Origin: Lawsonibacter celer
GTDB lineage: Bacteria > Bacillota > Clostridia > Oscillospirales > Oscillospiraceae
Direction: 5' to 3'
Assembly: GCF_014281125.1 (NCBI RefSeq)
Contig: NZ_JACOEA010000001.1
Span: 434,001-498,000, forward strand
Length of the DNA stretch: 64,000 nucleotides
Made by a program: the position numbers and the translations under genes. Each line of letters opens with the position of its first letter. The stretch's first letter is position 1. Of this stretch, positions 51,301 through 59,266 are shown one piece after another. A model generated the notes under the pieces. It saw nothing but the letters and a program-made list of their open reading frames with translations. It was not told the origin of the DNA and did not search any database.

Positions 51301-52086
51301 CCCTCGGTCAGCTATACCATTTCTGGCGGCAGTTCCAGCGGAGGTAGCACTGTTCTGAATACGGACGACCATTTCTCTTATATCATCGGCTATGACAACG
51401 GTTCCCTCCGCCCTGAGGCGAACATCACCCGTGGTGAGACGGCCACTATTTTCTTCCGGCTGCTGAAGAATGACATCCGCTCGCAGTACTGGAGCCAGAC
51501 AAACAGCTACAGCGATGTAACGGAGGAGATGTGGTATAACAACGCCATCTCCACCCTGAGCAATATGGGCATCATCAACGGATGCGCAGACGGCACCTTC
51601 CGGCCTGACGAGAGCATCTCCCGCGCGGAGTTTGCCAAGATTGCGGTGAGCTTCTTTGACTACACGGTGGTGGCCTATGAGGGCTATTTCCCCGATGTGG
51701 CGGAGGAAGCCTGGTATGCGGCCTATGTGGAAGCCGCGCGCCAAATGCATCTCATTGAGGGATATCTTGACGGCACCTTCCAGCCAGAGAATCCCATTAC
51801 CCGCGCCGAGGCCTGTGCCATTGTAAACCGCACCTTGGGCCGTATCCCGGTCAAGGATCGGCTGCTCTCCAGACAGAACATGGTCATCTGGCCGGACTGT
51901 GATGCAGACAGCTGGTATTACGCGGACATGATGGAGGCTACGAACAGCCACGACTACCGGTGGGTTTCTTCGAACGGAGAAAAGGTGGAGCAGTGGACCA
52001 GCAAGCTTTCCCAGCGTGACTGGGCAGCGCTGGAGCGGGAGTGGTCTGATGCCCACTCCGCCCCCGGCGGAGAAGTGATGGATTAA
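48394..52086 (+). CDS. secreted surface protein with VWA domain and C-terminal SLH repeats
   Basis: A 1230-aa protein with a signal peptide (MRKRVLSMVMAFILVISLLP, cleavage near SLAANS). A beta-rich N-terminal region leads to two Listeria-Bacteroides-type (Flg_new) repeats near residues 305-390 and 409-490 (YTLTYDANGG, FTLIYDANGG), separated by an acidic DTDSDDVPD stretch. A von Willebrand A domain starts near 538 (DVVFVLDKSTS, with the metal-site DxSxS). Three SLH repeats (from about 989, 1040 and 1099; e.g. NGCADGTFRPDESISRAEFA) should bind secondary cell-wall polymer. It looks like an adhesin. Start 48394 has AAAAGGAG upstream; a longer frame to 48241 would run through two recombination sites and is rejected. 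Expression should depend on the invertible promoter. Confidence 0.9.
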   Translation: MRKRVLSMVMAFILVISLLPTASLAANSTKTYCWNVATITPKTAPSTGYTLAAASGEVNRAANVTVSVSNSNAEDAVWTKISASSYTLGTETYSKRYIKIQPSDGYYVQYIVVACNDNGSYGHGDGLNCQSVGSGSAYMDRFDPTNGDIILDTKVNGFFHGGRGAPYHILIQLAKMPNPVYVIYDAGEAGALFSSESTIVSSADAYATSGGSVSFQFATEDQSHSVLAPAKTQVSDSSYTYTFTGWKLGYYSTVDATGSFPVFSGKLDYGDQAVDSGSAIKLSTYARLTAQWTKEERPTPPPVTTYTLTYDANGGVSESVPAQVTGLENGAAPGLTTSPAPTHADTSDNLKVTFIGWTAEATTQIFEQDDVKPSTINSVTIDGENVTVYAAWGLDTDSDDVPDVLENRFTLIYDANGGTGAPEAECVLTQESSHIFTVSSTEPARTDYEFLGWADQDDANEADYQSMDEITLTLAADSARSAEKTIYAVWAEQDTPTPPATEWDHSKSKSATNLIKQSDGTYTSEVTLALPSAEEELATDVVFVLDKSTSQELEEQALGMLDNLKEHIQSTNAKIKVGVVIFNKEAHVTGFMDLSTQYDAIAEAIQAEVQSGTNTHAGLLAAKKMLDEDAAVDASRKYLIFVSDGITYIYGAEPTSTAWEFYADAPKHFAGPDNWATKYGSNAAPVDWDAWLRETGAQVEDDGTTYDYPYQGTFPETYIPYTENENHAMSVDKALYLTNQVYQSAVQDGYHCYAMAANPSKGQDYAWGPSFMEFLANGQSVDFSCIEEEILYLVGPGSRVIDEIGSGTGSDAYNFDFILGADQLRLTVGEVSYTASESTQMLDEGETARYVFTAEGVSAENQAEAPFVLHYYKDGITIADDKEYAECFIWDINVSITNFARVQLTYCVKLTNPKTASGTYGIYDGNGDGIANDGTTAVTADRALYTNNSAVLYPVSSGGEEGQPEEFPKPSVSYTISGGSSSGGSTVLNTDDHFSYIIGYDNGSLRPEANITRGETATIFFRLLKNDIRSQYWSQTNSYSDVTEEMWYNNAISTLSNMGIINGCADGTFRPDESISRAEFAKIAVSFFDYTVVAYEGYFPDVAEEAWYAAYVEAARQMHLIEGYLDGTFQPENPITRAEACAIVNRTLGRIPVKDRLLSRQNMVIWPDCDADSWYYADMMEATNSHDYRWVSSNGEKVEQWTSKLSQRDWAALEREWSDAHSAPGGEVMD

Positions 52087-52100
52087 TCCCCAATCTTTAC

Positions 52101-52141
52101 GGAGGAGGAAGGTGCTGCGGCTCCTTCCTCCTCTCCCCTTC
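52101..52141 (+). terminator. hairpin after the SLH protein gene
   Basis: GAGGAGGAAGG and CCTTCCTCCTC pair around a 10-base loop, followed by a pyrimidine-rich TCCCCTTCT rather than a clean T-run; a weak terminator that may allow readthrough to the next gene. Confidence 0.5.
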
Positions 52142-52167
52142 TAAGTCCCAAAAGATACGGTGATGAC

Positions 52168-53310
52168 ATGAGACAGAGTTTATACGATTTTTGTCAGGAG
52201 CACAGCCTAACCCGTGTGTTGGAGCAGTGGGACACGCAACAAAATGCGCCATTGACGCCCCAAACCGTTTCCTATGGCAGCAGGCAGAAAGTCTGGTGGC
52301 AGTGTGAGCGCGGACATCGTTGGCAGGCCGCAGTATACGCCCGGTCCGATGGCTCTGGCTGCCCCTGCTGTACCGGAAAGCGCGCCTGTGCCGGCGAAAA
52401 TGACCTAGCCTCTCAGATCCCGGAATTGGCAGCGCAGTGGCATCCCAGAAAAAACGGAGCCCTGACGCCGGACATGGTTGTGCCCGGCAGCCATAGGAGA
52501 GTCTGGTGGCGCTGCGAAAAGGGGCATGAGTGGCAGGCACAGGTCAAGTCCAGAGCAGCCGGCAGCGGCTGCCCCATCTGTAAGAATCGGGCGGTAGTCC
52601 CCGGGAAAAACGATCTCCCCACGACTCACCCAACCCTTGCCGCCCAATGGCATCCCGTAAAAAATGGCGCTTTGGCCCCCAGTATGCTGGTAGCCGGCTC
52701 CTGTCGAAAGGTCTGGTGGCAGTGCGGACGCGGACATGTATGGCAGGCCTCGGTATCCTCCCGGGCTTTAAATGGCGCGGGGTGTCCCTACTGCTCAGGC
52801 AAGCGGGTAATCGCGGGAGAAACCGATTTGGCCACATGTTTTCCGGCAATTTCACAGCAGTGGCTCAACGAGCGGAATGGAATGCTGACGCCGGAGCGGG
52901 TCTCTCCCTTCAGTAACCGCCGGGTCTGGTGGCAATGTGCCGAGGGCCATATATGGCAGGCCGCAGTATCCGCCCGAACGGCCCAGCTCAGCGGCTGCCC
53001 CTATTGCACCGGGAAAAAGGTGTTGACCGGGTTTAACGACTTAGCCACGCTGGAGCCGGCTGTAGCCAGTCAATGGCACGCTGAATTGAATGGAACCCTC
53101 ACCCCACAGATGCTTACGCCTGGAAGCCATCAAAAGGTCTGGTGGCAATGCCCGGAAGGTCATATATGGAAAGCAGTCGTCCACTCTAGGACAGGAGCGC
53201 AGAGATGCGGCTGCCCGGTATGTGCGGGCAAGGTGAAGCCTTCCCGTGAGACACAGTATCGTCAAGCGCTGGTTCAGGCAGCCCTGGCAAATCGGCAAAA
53301 GCCGGTGTAA
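52168..53310 (+). CDS. five-repeat zinc-ribbon (DUF4379) protein
   Basis: A 380-aa protein built of five repeats of about 65-70 residues. Each has a W...NGxLTPxM element, then VWWQCxxGHxWQAxVxxR and a CPxC knuckle (CPCC, CPIC, CPYC, CPYC, CPVC), giving a likely zinc site per repeat. This is the DUF4379 probable zinc-ribbon family, seen alone or joined to nucleases; no nuclease domain is present here. There is no signal peptide. The start has only a weak ribosome-binding site, 81 bp after the surface-protein gene, so coexpression by readthrough is possible. The function is unknown; nucleic-acid binding is a guess. Confidence 0.85.
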   Translation: MRQSLYDFCQEHSLTRVLEQWDTQQNAPLTPQTVSYGSRQKVWWQCERGHRWQAAVYARSDGSGCPCCTGKRACAGENDLASQIPELAAQWHPRKNGALTPDMVVPGSHRRVWWRCEKGHEWQAQVKSRAAGSGCPICKNRAVVPGKNDLPTTHPTLAAQWHPVKNGALAPSMLVAGSCRKVWWQCGRGHVWQASVSSRALNGAGCPYCSGKRVIAGETDLATCFPAISQQWLNERNGMLTPERVSPFSNRRVWWQCAEGHIWQAAVSARTAQLSGCPYCTGKKVLTGFNDLATLEPAVASQWHAELNGTLTPQMLTPGSHQKVWWQCPEGHIWKAVVHSRTGAQRCGCPVCAGKVKPSRETQYRQALVQAALANRQKPV

Positions 53311-53317
53311 TGTATAG

Positions 53318-53366
53318 AAGTCCGCCTGATGAGGGATCGAAAGATTCCTCATCAGGCGGACTTTTT
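53318..53366 (+). terminator. intrinsic terminator between convergent genes
   Basis: AAGTCCGCCTGATGAGG and CCTCATCAGGCGGACTT form a perfect 17-bp stem followed by TTTTT on the plus strand; it may also slow minus-strand transcription from the adaptor gene. Confidence 0.9.
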
Positions 53367-53377
53367 GCTGTGTGCCC

Positions 53378-54823
53378 TTAGGGTAGAATTACCTCGTCGC
53401 TTTCGCTCAGGCCGCTGGTAATCTCCACATAGCCGCCGCCGGTCAGGCCGGTCTCTACCGCCACCTCCTCCGGCTTGCCCTCCCGCAGCACCTGGACGGT
53501 TCCCTGGCTCACCGCCCGCTCCGGCAGGCGCAGGCAGTTCTCTTTCTGCTCGGTCAGAATGGATACCGACACATTCATGCCCGCCTTCAGCCCCTCTGTG
53601 GCCTCCAGAGCAAGCTCAACGGTATAATCGGTAACCCCGCCGGAGGTAACACCGTTTTCGTCAATCCGGCGCACCGATGCGGCGTAGGTCCTCTCCTCTC
53701 CGCTGTCCGTGGTAAAGGCGACCTCCGCCTGCTGGCCGGGCCAGATGCGGTCAATATAAATTTCGTCAATGGGCACATTGATACACATGGACTGCTCCTG
53801 CACAATGGTGGCCATGGGGGCGGCAGCGCTGGCAAAATCGCCGGCCTTGCAGCTGCGGGCAGAGACCACGCCGCCCGCAGGAGAAAGGACGATATAGTCC
53901 TCCCGCTTGGCCTCCAGCTGCGCCAGGCTTACCGCTGCGCTCTTTTTTGACAGGCGGGCATTGGCCGCCGCGTTGGTCAGGCTCTCATTCTTGATGGTCA
54001 TCACGGTTTCTCCCACCGTCACCGCGTCGCCCACCTGGATCGGAAGGGTAAGCACCTGTCCCGACTGCGTGGAATAAATGGATTGCGCGGTCGCGTAGCC
54101 CACTGCGGCGCCGTCCATGCATTCTGCGTTTCCAACACGGGCCATGGCAATGGTTCCGCTGGTCAGGACGCCGGGATTGACAAAGGAAATCTCCACGTTG
54201 ACCCCCTCTCTGCCGCCGGCCAGGGCGGTTGTGGTGTCATAGACCCGCTTCACTGTGCCGGGAACGGAATCGGCATAGGAGGAAAAGGTCACCACGGCCG
54301 CGCTGCCGGGCGTGATCGACTGAGCATCCTCTTTTGCGAAGGGCAGCGTTACCGTCAGATTGATTTGGTCCTCCACCTGTGCGATGGGCGTGCCCGTGCT
54401 GACAAAGTCCCCCACATGGACATGGACCGCCGTAACGGAGCCGGCGGCGTGGGAGGTGACCGTCAGATCCGCACAGGCCTCCTCCGCCTGGCGGCAGGCC
54501 TCCGCCGCGCTGTCCAGGGACAGCTTCGCCTGTGTGATCTGGTCCTCCAGGTCGGAGGAATCGATGACATAGAGCTCCGCCCCCTCGGCCACCGTGTCCC
54601 CCTCCTCAAAGCTGCAGGAGAGAATCTTTCCGCTCACCAGGGGAATGACGGAGAATGGGTCCCGATAGGCCACCAGCCCGGTATCCTCCACCACATTTTC
54701 TATGGTTCCCACGTCCGGATGCACTGTGGTGTACTCCGCCTGCCCGGTCTGGCTGCACCCGCTCAGCGGCAGCAGGCACACAAGGCAGACCGCAGCAGCC
54801 GCCCTACAAATCGTTTTGCCCAT
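53378..54823 (-). CDS. HlyD/MacA-like efflux adaptor lipoprotein
   Basis: A 481-aa lipoprotein: signal peptide with lipobox LPLSGC (Cys23), then a biotinyl-lipoyl-like barrel (VIPLVSGKILSCSFEEGDTV), a short helical hairpin, a second lipoyl half (GSVTAVHVHVGDFVSTGTPI), beta-barrel regions and a C-terminal domain with LRLPERAVSQGTVQVLREGK. A second lipoyl-like pair (GQVLTLPIQVGDAVTVGETV) and helical segment are present, so the protein is longer than a simple MacA. It should link the permease to the outside in export of a peptide, lipid or drug. It is in a row with permease and ATPase. Confidence 0.87.
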   Translation of the reverse strand: MGKTICRAAAAVCLVCLLPLSGCSQTGQAEYTTVHPDVGTIENVVEDTGLVAYRDPFSVIPLVSGKILSCSFEEGDTVAEGAELYVIDSSDLEDQITQAKLSLDSAAEACRQAEEACADLTVTSHAAGSVTAVHVHVGDFVSTGTPIAQVEDQINLTVTLPFAKEDAQSITPGSAAVVTFSSYADSVPGTVKRVYDTTTALAGGREGVNVEISFVNPGVLTSGTIAMARVGNAECMDGAAVGYATAQSIYSTQSGQVLTLPIQVGDAVTVGETVMTIKNESLTNAAANARLSKKSAAVSLAQLEAKREDYIVLSPAGGVVSARSCKAGDFASAAAPMATIVQEQSMCINVPIDEIYIDRIWPGQQAEVAFTTDSGEERTYAASVRRIDENGVTSGGVTDYTVELALEATEGLKAGMNVSVSILTEQKENCLRLPERAVSQGTVQVLREGKPEEVAVETGLTGGGYVEITSGLSESDEVILP

Positions 54824-54843
54824 GGACTTATTTTCCCCTTTCC

Positions 54844-57156
54844 TTATTCCACGCTTTTCAGCGCGCCCAGCATATCAATATCCCGCATTTTGCGCCCGAT
54901 CACCCTATTCACAAGCAGCGCAAACAGCAGCGTGATGGCGCAGGAGAGCACAAAGGACAGCGGTTTTGTGGCGACCTCCAAAGGCATGGTGGTGAGCATG
55001 GCCACAAACAGATGGCTGAGCAGGATGCCGAAGGGCAGCCCCAGTACAATGCCCGCCAGGGCGAAGATAATGTTCTCGCTCAGCTGCAGCCGCTTGATCT
55101 CCCGGTCGTAAAAGCCCAGCACCATCAGTGTGGCAAGGCTTCGGATCTGTTCAAAAAAACTCATGATCCCCAGGTTATAGATGACCACGCAGGCCAGACC
55201 ACCGCCGAAAAGAATCAGGATATAGGCCACCAGAGACGAGCTGGACAAGGTCTCCGCCGCCGCGTCAGTCACGGACTCCCGGGTCTGCCAGGCGTCCACA
55301 AAATCGTAGCGGTCCAGCTCGGCGGCCAGCGCCTGGCGCTGATCGGTGGCCAAATAGGCGGTGGTCGGGACATAGGCCAGACCCAGGCTCCGCCATAGGC
55401 TGCGGCCTACATAGGCACCGCTGACACAGCGCTGAATCTCCGACACGAGGATGGGATAGAAGCGAGGATCTCCTGTAAAGCGGACCATCACCGTGTCCCC
55501 CGCCGACACATCCAAAGCCTGGGCCACGCTCTCCTCCAGGACCATTCCGTCCGCCGGCAGCGGCGCCGTATCCGGGGCGTAGGGGTCGTAGAGCCGCAGC
55601 TCCGGCTGGTCCTCCGCCACGGTGAGTGTGGCAGTGGTCAGCTGGTCCTCCGAATAGAACCAGCAGGCGGTGGTCATTTCATATTCCGCCGCATCCACCA
55701 TATCCAGACGCCACAGCCGGCTGTACTGCCGCTCGGTCACATAAGTACTCAGATCCACCATAATGTCATAGCGGTTTTGATTCTGTGTCAGCGCGTCGGC
55801 ATAGTGGGTGATGGAATCGCGCAGGGCAAACGCCGCAAAGACCAAGGCCATGCAGAACGCGATGCCAAAGACACAGGTAAGCATCCGCGGCTTGTTGCGC
55901 AGGGTGCTGCGGATGATGTACTTTTGATTAAAGCCCAGCCGGCGCCAGAGGGGTTTGATCCGCTCCAGCAGCACGGGCTTGGTACTTTTGGGCGGCTTTG
56001 GCCGCATGCACTGGGCCGGATTCTCCTTCAGCTCGGAGCGGGCCACCAGCCAGGCGCTGCCGATGCAGCACACCGCGGTGATCAGGAACGCCTCCGCCCA
56101 AGTCTTATAATTCCATACCACCTGATAGGCGGGCAGATCACTCCCGGTGGACAGGGTCTCCACAATCAGCCGGATCAGCAGTTTGCTGGGCAACACGCCC
56201 AGTGGGAAGCCCACCAGCACTACCAGCACCGCGTGCAGCAGATAATAGCCCATAATAGTGCTGTCATAGTAGCCCAATGCCTTAAAGGTACCAATGGCGG
56301 ATCGGGCATTTTCGATCAGGCGGCTCATATTGCTCACCATCAGCAGCACGGCACACAGAAAAAAGAGCACCGGAAAAAGCTTGAGGACGGGGGTTAGATC
56401 GTCAGTGGTGCCCTGAAAGGCGTATACCTGCATGTTGTCCTCCAGGGCCAGGACGTTGACCACCTTTTCCCCCAGCCGCTGGTCGATTTCCTGGCGGATG
56501 GCGCGGTCTTCGGCCTCGTCGGACACGGTAATACAGATCTGGTTGTACCGGTTTGCCCCCATCAAAGCGCTGAGCACCGTCTCATTCAGATAGGCAAAGC
56601 CGTAGCGTAGCGGGTCCGGCATGGGCGTGGTGGCATTGATATGGCGCATACACTCCGGGTCCTTGACCAACCCGCAGATCTGCAGCCGCAGGTCAAGACC
56701 GGCCCCCGGGATCGTCATCTCGTAAAAATCGCCGATTTCCAGACCATGGGCCGAGGCAAACTGGTCGCTGATTACCATTTCGCGCTCTCCGGCCGGCAAA
56801 CGCCCCTCCACCAGATAGGGGGTATTGATAGAATAGTCCTCCGCAACCGCATACAGTGCCAGCGTAACGCTCTCGTCGCCCCGCTTGTTCGCGTCAAAAA
56901 CCAGGCGTGGCTGCACGCCGGTGACGCCAGGGATCTGCTCCAGCACCCGGCAATCCCTCCGGTCCAGATCCGTTCCGGTAATCCAGTAGTCGGCCACATT
57001 CTGCCCGTCGAAATAGGCGCTGTTAATCTGTGCCACATTATAAAAAATGCCATTGAGCGCCACATATACCATCACGGCGATCATGGTGATGAAGATCACG
57101 GAGACCAGGCGGGAGAGCGTGCTCTTCAGGTCGCGAAAAAAATTCCTCCAAAGCAT
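54844..57156 (-). CDS. FtsX/MacB-type ABC transporter permease
   Basis: A 770-aa permease with an N-terminal helix (SRLVSVIFITMIAVMVYVAL), a large extracytoplasmic domain (about 40-250), a first FtsX domain (helices about 255-370), a second helix near 430, another external domain (about 450-640) and a second FtsX domain (about 650-760). The two-FtsX layout matches LolE/MacB-superfamily exporters of the Firmicute type. It lies 1 bp from the ATPase gene and 20 bp from the adaptor gene. Confidence 0.9.
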   Translation of the reverse strand: MLWRNFFRDLKSTLSRLVSVIFITMIAVMVYVALNGIFYNVAQINSAYFDGQNVADYWITGTDLDRRDCRVLEQIPGVTGVQPRLVFDANKRGDESVTLALYAVAEDYSINTPYLVEGRLPAGEREMVISDQFASAHGLEIGDFYEMTIPGAGLDLRLQICGLVKDPECMRHINATTPMPDPLRYGFAYLNETVLSALMGANRYNQICITVSDEAEDRAIRQEIDQRLGEKVVNVLALEDNMQVYAFQGTTDDLTPVLKLFPVLFFLCAVLLMVSNMSRLIENARSAIGTFKALGYYDSTIMGYYLLHAVLVVLVGFPLGVLPSKLLIRLIVETLSTGSDLPAYQVVWNYKTWAEAFLITAVCCIGSAWLVARSELKENPAQCMRPKPPKSTKPVLLERIKPLWRRLGFNQKYIIRSTLRNKPRMLTCVFGIAFCMALVFAAFALRDSITHYADALTQNQNRYDIMVDLSTYVTERQYSRLWRLDMVDAAEYEMTTACWFYSEDQLTTATLTVAEDQPELRLYDPYAPDTAPLPADGMVLEESVAQALDVSAGDTVMVRFTGDPRFYPILVSEIQRCVSGAYVGRSLWRSLGLAYVPTTAYLATDQRQALAAELDRYDFVDAWQTRESVTDAAAETLSSSSLVAYILILFGGGLACVVIYNLGIMSFFEQIRSLATLMVLGFYDREIKRLQLSENIIFALAGIVLGLPFGILLSHLFVAMLTTMPLEVATKPLSFVLSCAITLLFALLVNRVIGRKMRDIDMLGALKSVE

Positions 57157-57157
57157 A

Positions 57158-57859
57158 CTACCACTCCAGCTCCTGAACAGGGACGGGATTGGGATTCTCT
57201 GTAAAGGACTCGATCTTGCCGCTCTTCATGCGGATCAGCACGTCCGCTGTGGGCGCCAGCGCCCCATTGTGGGTGACCACGATAACGGTTTTTCCGCTCT
57301 TGCGGCACAGCTCGTACAGCAAAGCCAGGATGGCCTTGCCCGTCTTGTAGTCCAACGCGCCGGTGGGCTCGTCACACAGCAGGATATCCGGATTTTTGGC
57401 TAGGGCGCGGGCAATGGCTCCGCGCTGCTGTTCACCCCCGGAGCACTGGGCCGGAAAGTTGTTGGCCCGATCCCCCAGGCCCACCATATCCAGCACTTGG
57501 CGGGCATCCAGCGGATTTTGGCAGATTTGGCTGGCCAACTCCACATTTTCTAGCATGGTCAGGTTGGGCATCAAATTGTAGAACTGGAATACAAAACCAA
57601 TGCTGTTGCGCCGGTACTCCGCCAGCTGGCGCTTATGATAGCGGGAAATCTCCCGCTCCCCTACCAGCAGTCTGCCGCCGGTAGGCGAGTCCATCCCGCC
57701 CAGCATATTCAATACCGTGGACTTGCCTGCGCCGCTGGCGCCCAGGATAATGGTATACTTCCCCTCCGGAATGGTAAAGCTGATGTCGTCCACCGCCCGG
57801 ATGGATATTTTTCCCATAATGTATTCTCGCACCAAATGCTCTGCCCGAATTCCTGCCAA
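57158..57859 (-). CDS. ABC transporter ATP-binding protein (LolD/MacB type)
   Basis: A 233-aa ATPase with Walker [21 protein letters not shown]-loop [12 protein letters not shown], signature [16 protein letters not shown] and Walker [14 protein letters not shown], plus the switch VVTHNGAL. The start is uncertain: TTG at 57859 has GGGGAG about eight bases upstream and gives [16 protein letters not shown] at 57874 has no good ribosome-binding site. It powers the neighbouring permease. Confidence 0.92.
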   Translation of the reverse strand: MAGIRAEHLVREYIMGKISIRAVDDISFTIPEGKYTIILGASGAGKSTVLNMLGGMDSPTGGRLLVGEREISRYHKRQLAEYRRNSIGFVFQFYNLMPNLTMLENVELASQICQNPLDARQVLDMVGLGDRANNFPAQCSGGEQQRGAIARALAKNPDILLCDEPTGALDYKTGKAILALLYELCRKSGKTVIVVTHNGALAPTADVLIRMKSGKIESFTENPNPVPVQELEW

Positions 57860-57890
57860 GGCGCATCTCCCCATTTCATCTGATACTGTA

Positions 57891-57919
57891 AGAATACATA
57901 CCAGGTGTTGGATTTGCAA
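57891..57919 (-). promoter_or_regulatory. candidate promoter of the ABC exporter operon
   Basis: Minus-strand TTGCAA, 17-bp spacer, TATTCT, ending about 31 bp before the ATPase start. Confidence 0.55.
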
Positions 57920-57930
57920 CCGACAGTTAG

Positions 57931-57957
57931 AAATTTGTTGCTTTTAAAACAACATTT
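57931..57957. promoter_or_regulatory. candidate operator palindrome between the ABC operon and tetR
   Basis: TGTTG-N9-CAACA with near-symmetric AAAT/ATTT flanks, 12 bp upstream of the ABC promoter -35 element. The size and position fit a TetR-type operator; binding is inferred. Confidence 0.4.
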
Positions 57958-58024
57958 CCTTTTTTATTGTCTTCTTTACAGCCATTTTGGGTCGTTTTGT
58001 CGTCGTTTTGCCCAGAGTAGCGAA

Positions 58025-58053
58025 TTGACATTCCCCCGCACGCACCCTATAAT
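58025..58053 (+). promoter_or_regulatory. consensus sigma-A promoter of the TetR-family gene
   Basis: TTGACA, 17-bp spacer, TATAAT, an exact match in both hexamers, about 40 bp before the chosen start. Confidence 0.9.
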
Positions 58054-58092
58054 CAAAGTGACAGTCTATTGATTAGGAGAGGGGCGCAGACA

Positions 58093-58653
58093 TTGGAACG
58101 GCGTGAAAATCAGCGGGTCATGCTGACAAAACGGCTGATTCGCGAAAGTCTGATTCGTCTGATGGTACAGGAGAGCGTACATAAGATTTCCATCCGCATG
58201 CTCTGTGAGGATGCGGGCGTCAACCGTTCCACCTTTTACAAGTATTACGGCAGCCAATATGACGTCCTCGCGGAGGTCGAGGCGGAGTTTATTGCCGGGA
58301 TTCAGGACACCCTGGAGGACGGCGACAACAGTTCAGCCTCCTCCGCCCGGAAGCTGAACATCATCTGCGCCTATATTGAACAAAATATTTCCTTGGTAAA
58401 GCTGCTGATTGACAACAATATTACACAGGACTTCCCAACGCGTCTGTTCCGCCTGCCTCAGATCCGTGCCACCATCGCGGACCGTCTGGCTGGGCGGTAT
58501 GACAGCGAAAGCCAGGATTATATCTACGCCTTCCTAATCAACGGCTGTTACCAGTTGATCCAGGAGTGGCTCAAACGGGAAGATCGGAAACCTTTTACAC
58601 AGGTCGCGCTCCTCATGCAGGAGCTGATCGACCGGATCTGTGGAGCGGAATAA
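58093..58653 (+). CDS. TetR/AcrR-family transcriptional regulator
   Basis: A 186-aa regulator with the N-terminal TetR helix-turn-helix (KRLIRESLIRLMVQESVHKI, then LCEDAGVNRSTFYKYYGSQY) and a helical ligand domain. Start is TTG at 58093, with AGGAGAGGGG upstream; a frame eight codons longer has no ribosome-binding site. The FYKYYGSQYDVL pattern and C-terminus (CYQLIQEWLKREDRKPF) match the subgroup often found beside MacAB-like exporters. It is divergent from the ABC operon and probably represses it. Confidence 0.9.
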   Translation: MERRENQRVMLTKRLIRESLIRLMVQESVHKISIRMLCEDAGVNRSTFYKYYGSQYDVLAEVEAEFIAGIQDTLEDGDNSSASSARKLNIICAYIEQNISLVKLLIDNNITQDFPTRLFRLPQIRATIADRLAGRYDSESQDYIYAFLINGCYQLIQEWLKREDRKPFTQVALLMQELIDRICGAE

Positions 58654-58695
58654 GGCAGACGCGCTGAGGGATACTATCCCCGAGGTGATGTATCA

Positions 58696-59124
58696 ATGAT
58701 GCAGTCAAACGAGCTGCTGCAATATATCTACAAAACAACTGAGATGGGCAGGGACGGCATTCAATCGGTTTTGAAGTATGCGGAGGATGAGCGATTCCAT
58801 CAGGCGTTAGAACAGCAGCTGACTGAATATGAAAAGCTCCGGGGCGCTTCGGCCCAAATGCTGCTGGAGCGCGGCGAGGCTCCCCAAGGAAACGGCGCGG
58901 TATCCAAGGTGTCTTCCCAGGTAATGACTGCTATGCAGGCTATGACGGACCACTCTACGTCAAAACTGGCCGAAATGATGATTCAGGGCAACACCATGGG
59001 CATGTCCAAAAGCCTAAAACACCTGCACGACTATGAAGGAAATGATGAGCAGACCCGCAATCTGGCGGCCAAGCTTCTAAAGACAGAAGAAGCCAACATT
59101 GAGCAAATGAAAAAATTTTTGTAA
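58696..59124 (+). CDS. small helical protein, unknown function (ferritin-like bundle possible)
   Basis: A 142-aa protein predicted to be almost entirely alpha-helical and soluble (MMQSNELLQYIYKTTEMGRD, KLAEMMIQGNTMGMSKSLKH, KLLKTEEANIEQMKKFL). Four helices of about 25 residues with conserved Glu/His positions (HDYEG) resemble a four-helix bundle of the ferritin-like/DUF2383 kind seen in Clostridia, but I cannot confirm a metal site. It follows tetR by 42 bp on the same strand with a GAGGTG ribosome-binding site and is closed by a terminator. Confidence 0.65.
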   Translation: MMQSNELLQYIYKTTEMGRDGIQSVLKYAEDERFHQALEQQLTEYEKLRGASAQMLLERGEAPQGNGAVSKVSSQVMTAMQAMTDHSTSKLAEMMIQGNTMGMSKSLKHLHDYEGNDEQTRNLAAKLLKTEEANIEQMKKFL

Positions 59125-59125
59125 C

Positions 59126-59160
59126 AAAAGCCCGTCCGGCATCTGCCGGGCGGGCTTTTT
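59126..59160 (+). terminator. intrinsic terminator
   Basis: AAAAGCCCGTCCGGC and GCCGGGCGGGCTTTTT (one G-U) around ATCT, with T5 on the plus strand. Confidence 0.9.
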
Positions 59161-59266
59161 GCACTTTCCGTACAAGTATGGTAAAATCGTAAGGGTTTTG
59201 AAAGATTTGTCTCCGCGCTTTTGTAAGGAAAACGCGCTAAGATCAAAACGGTTGAGGAGGGGTCGT

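Noticed and set aside
47146-53310. Prophage or conjugative element around the recombinase
   Set aside because: No other phage, plasmid or transfer genes; the inverted repeats next to the recombinase explain it better.
52168-53310. Tandem DNA repeats in the zinc-ribbon gene
   Set aside because: Repeats are at protein level with diverged DNA; they are domain repeats, not a mobile or CRISPR structure.
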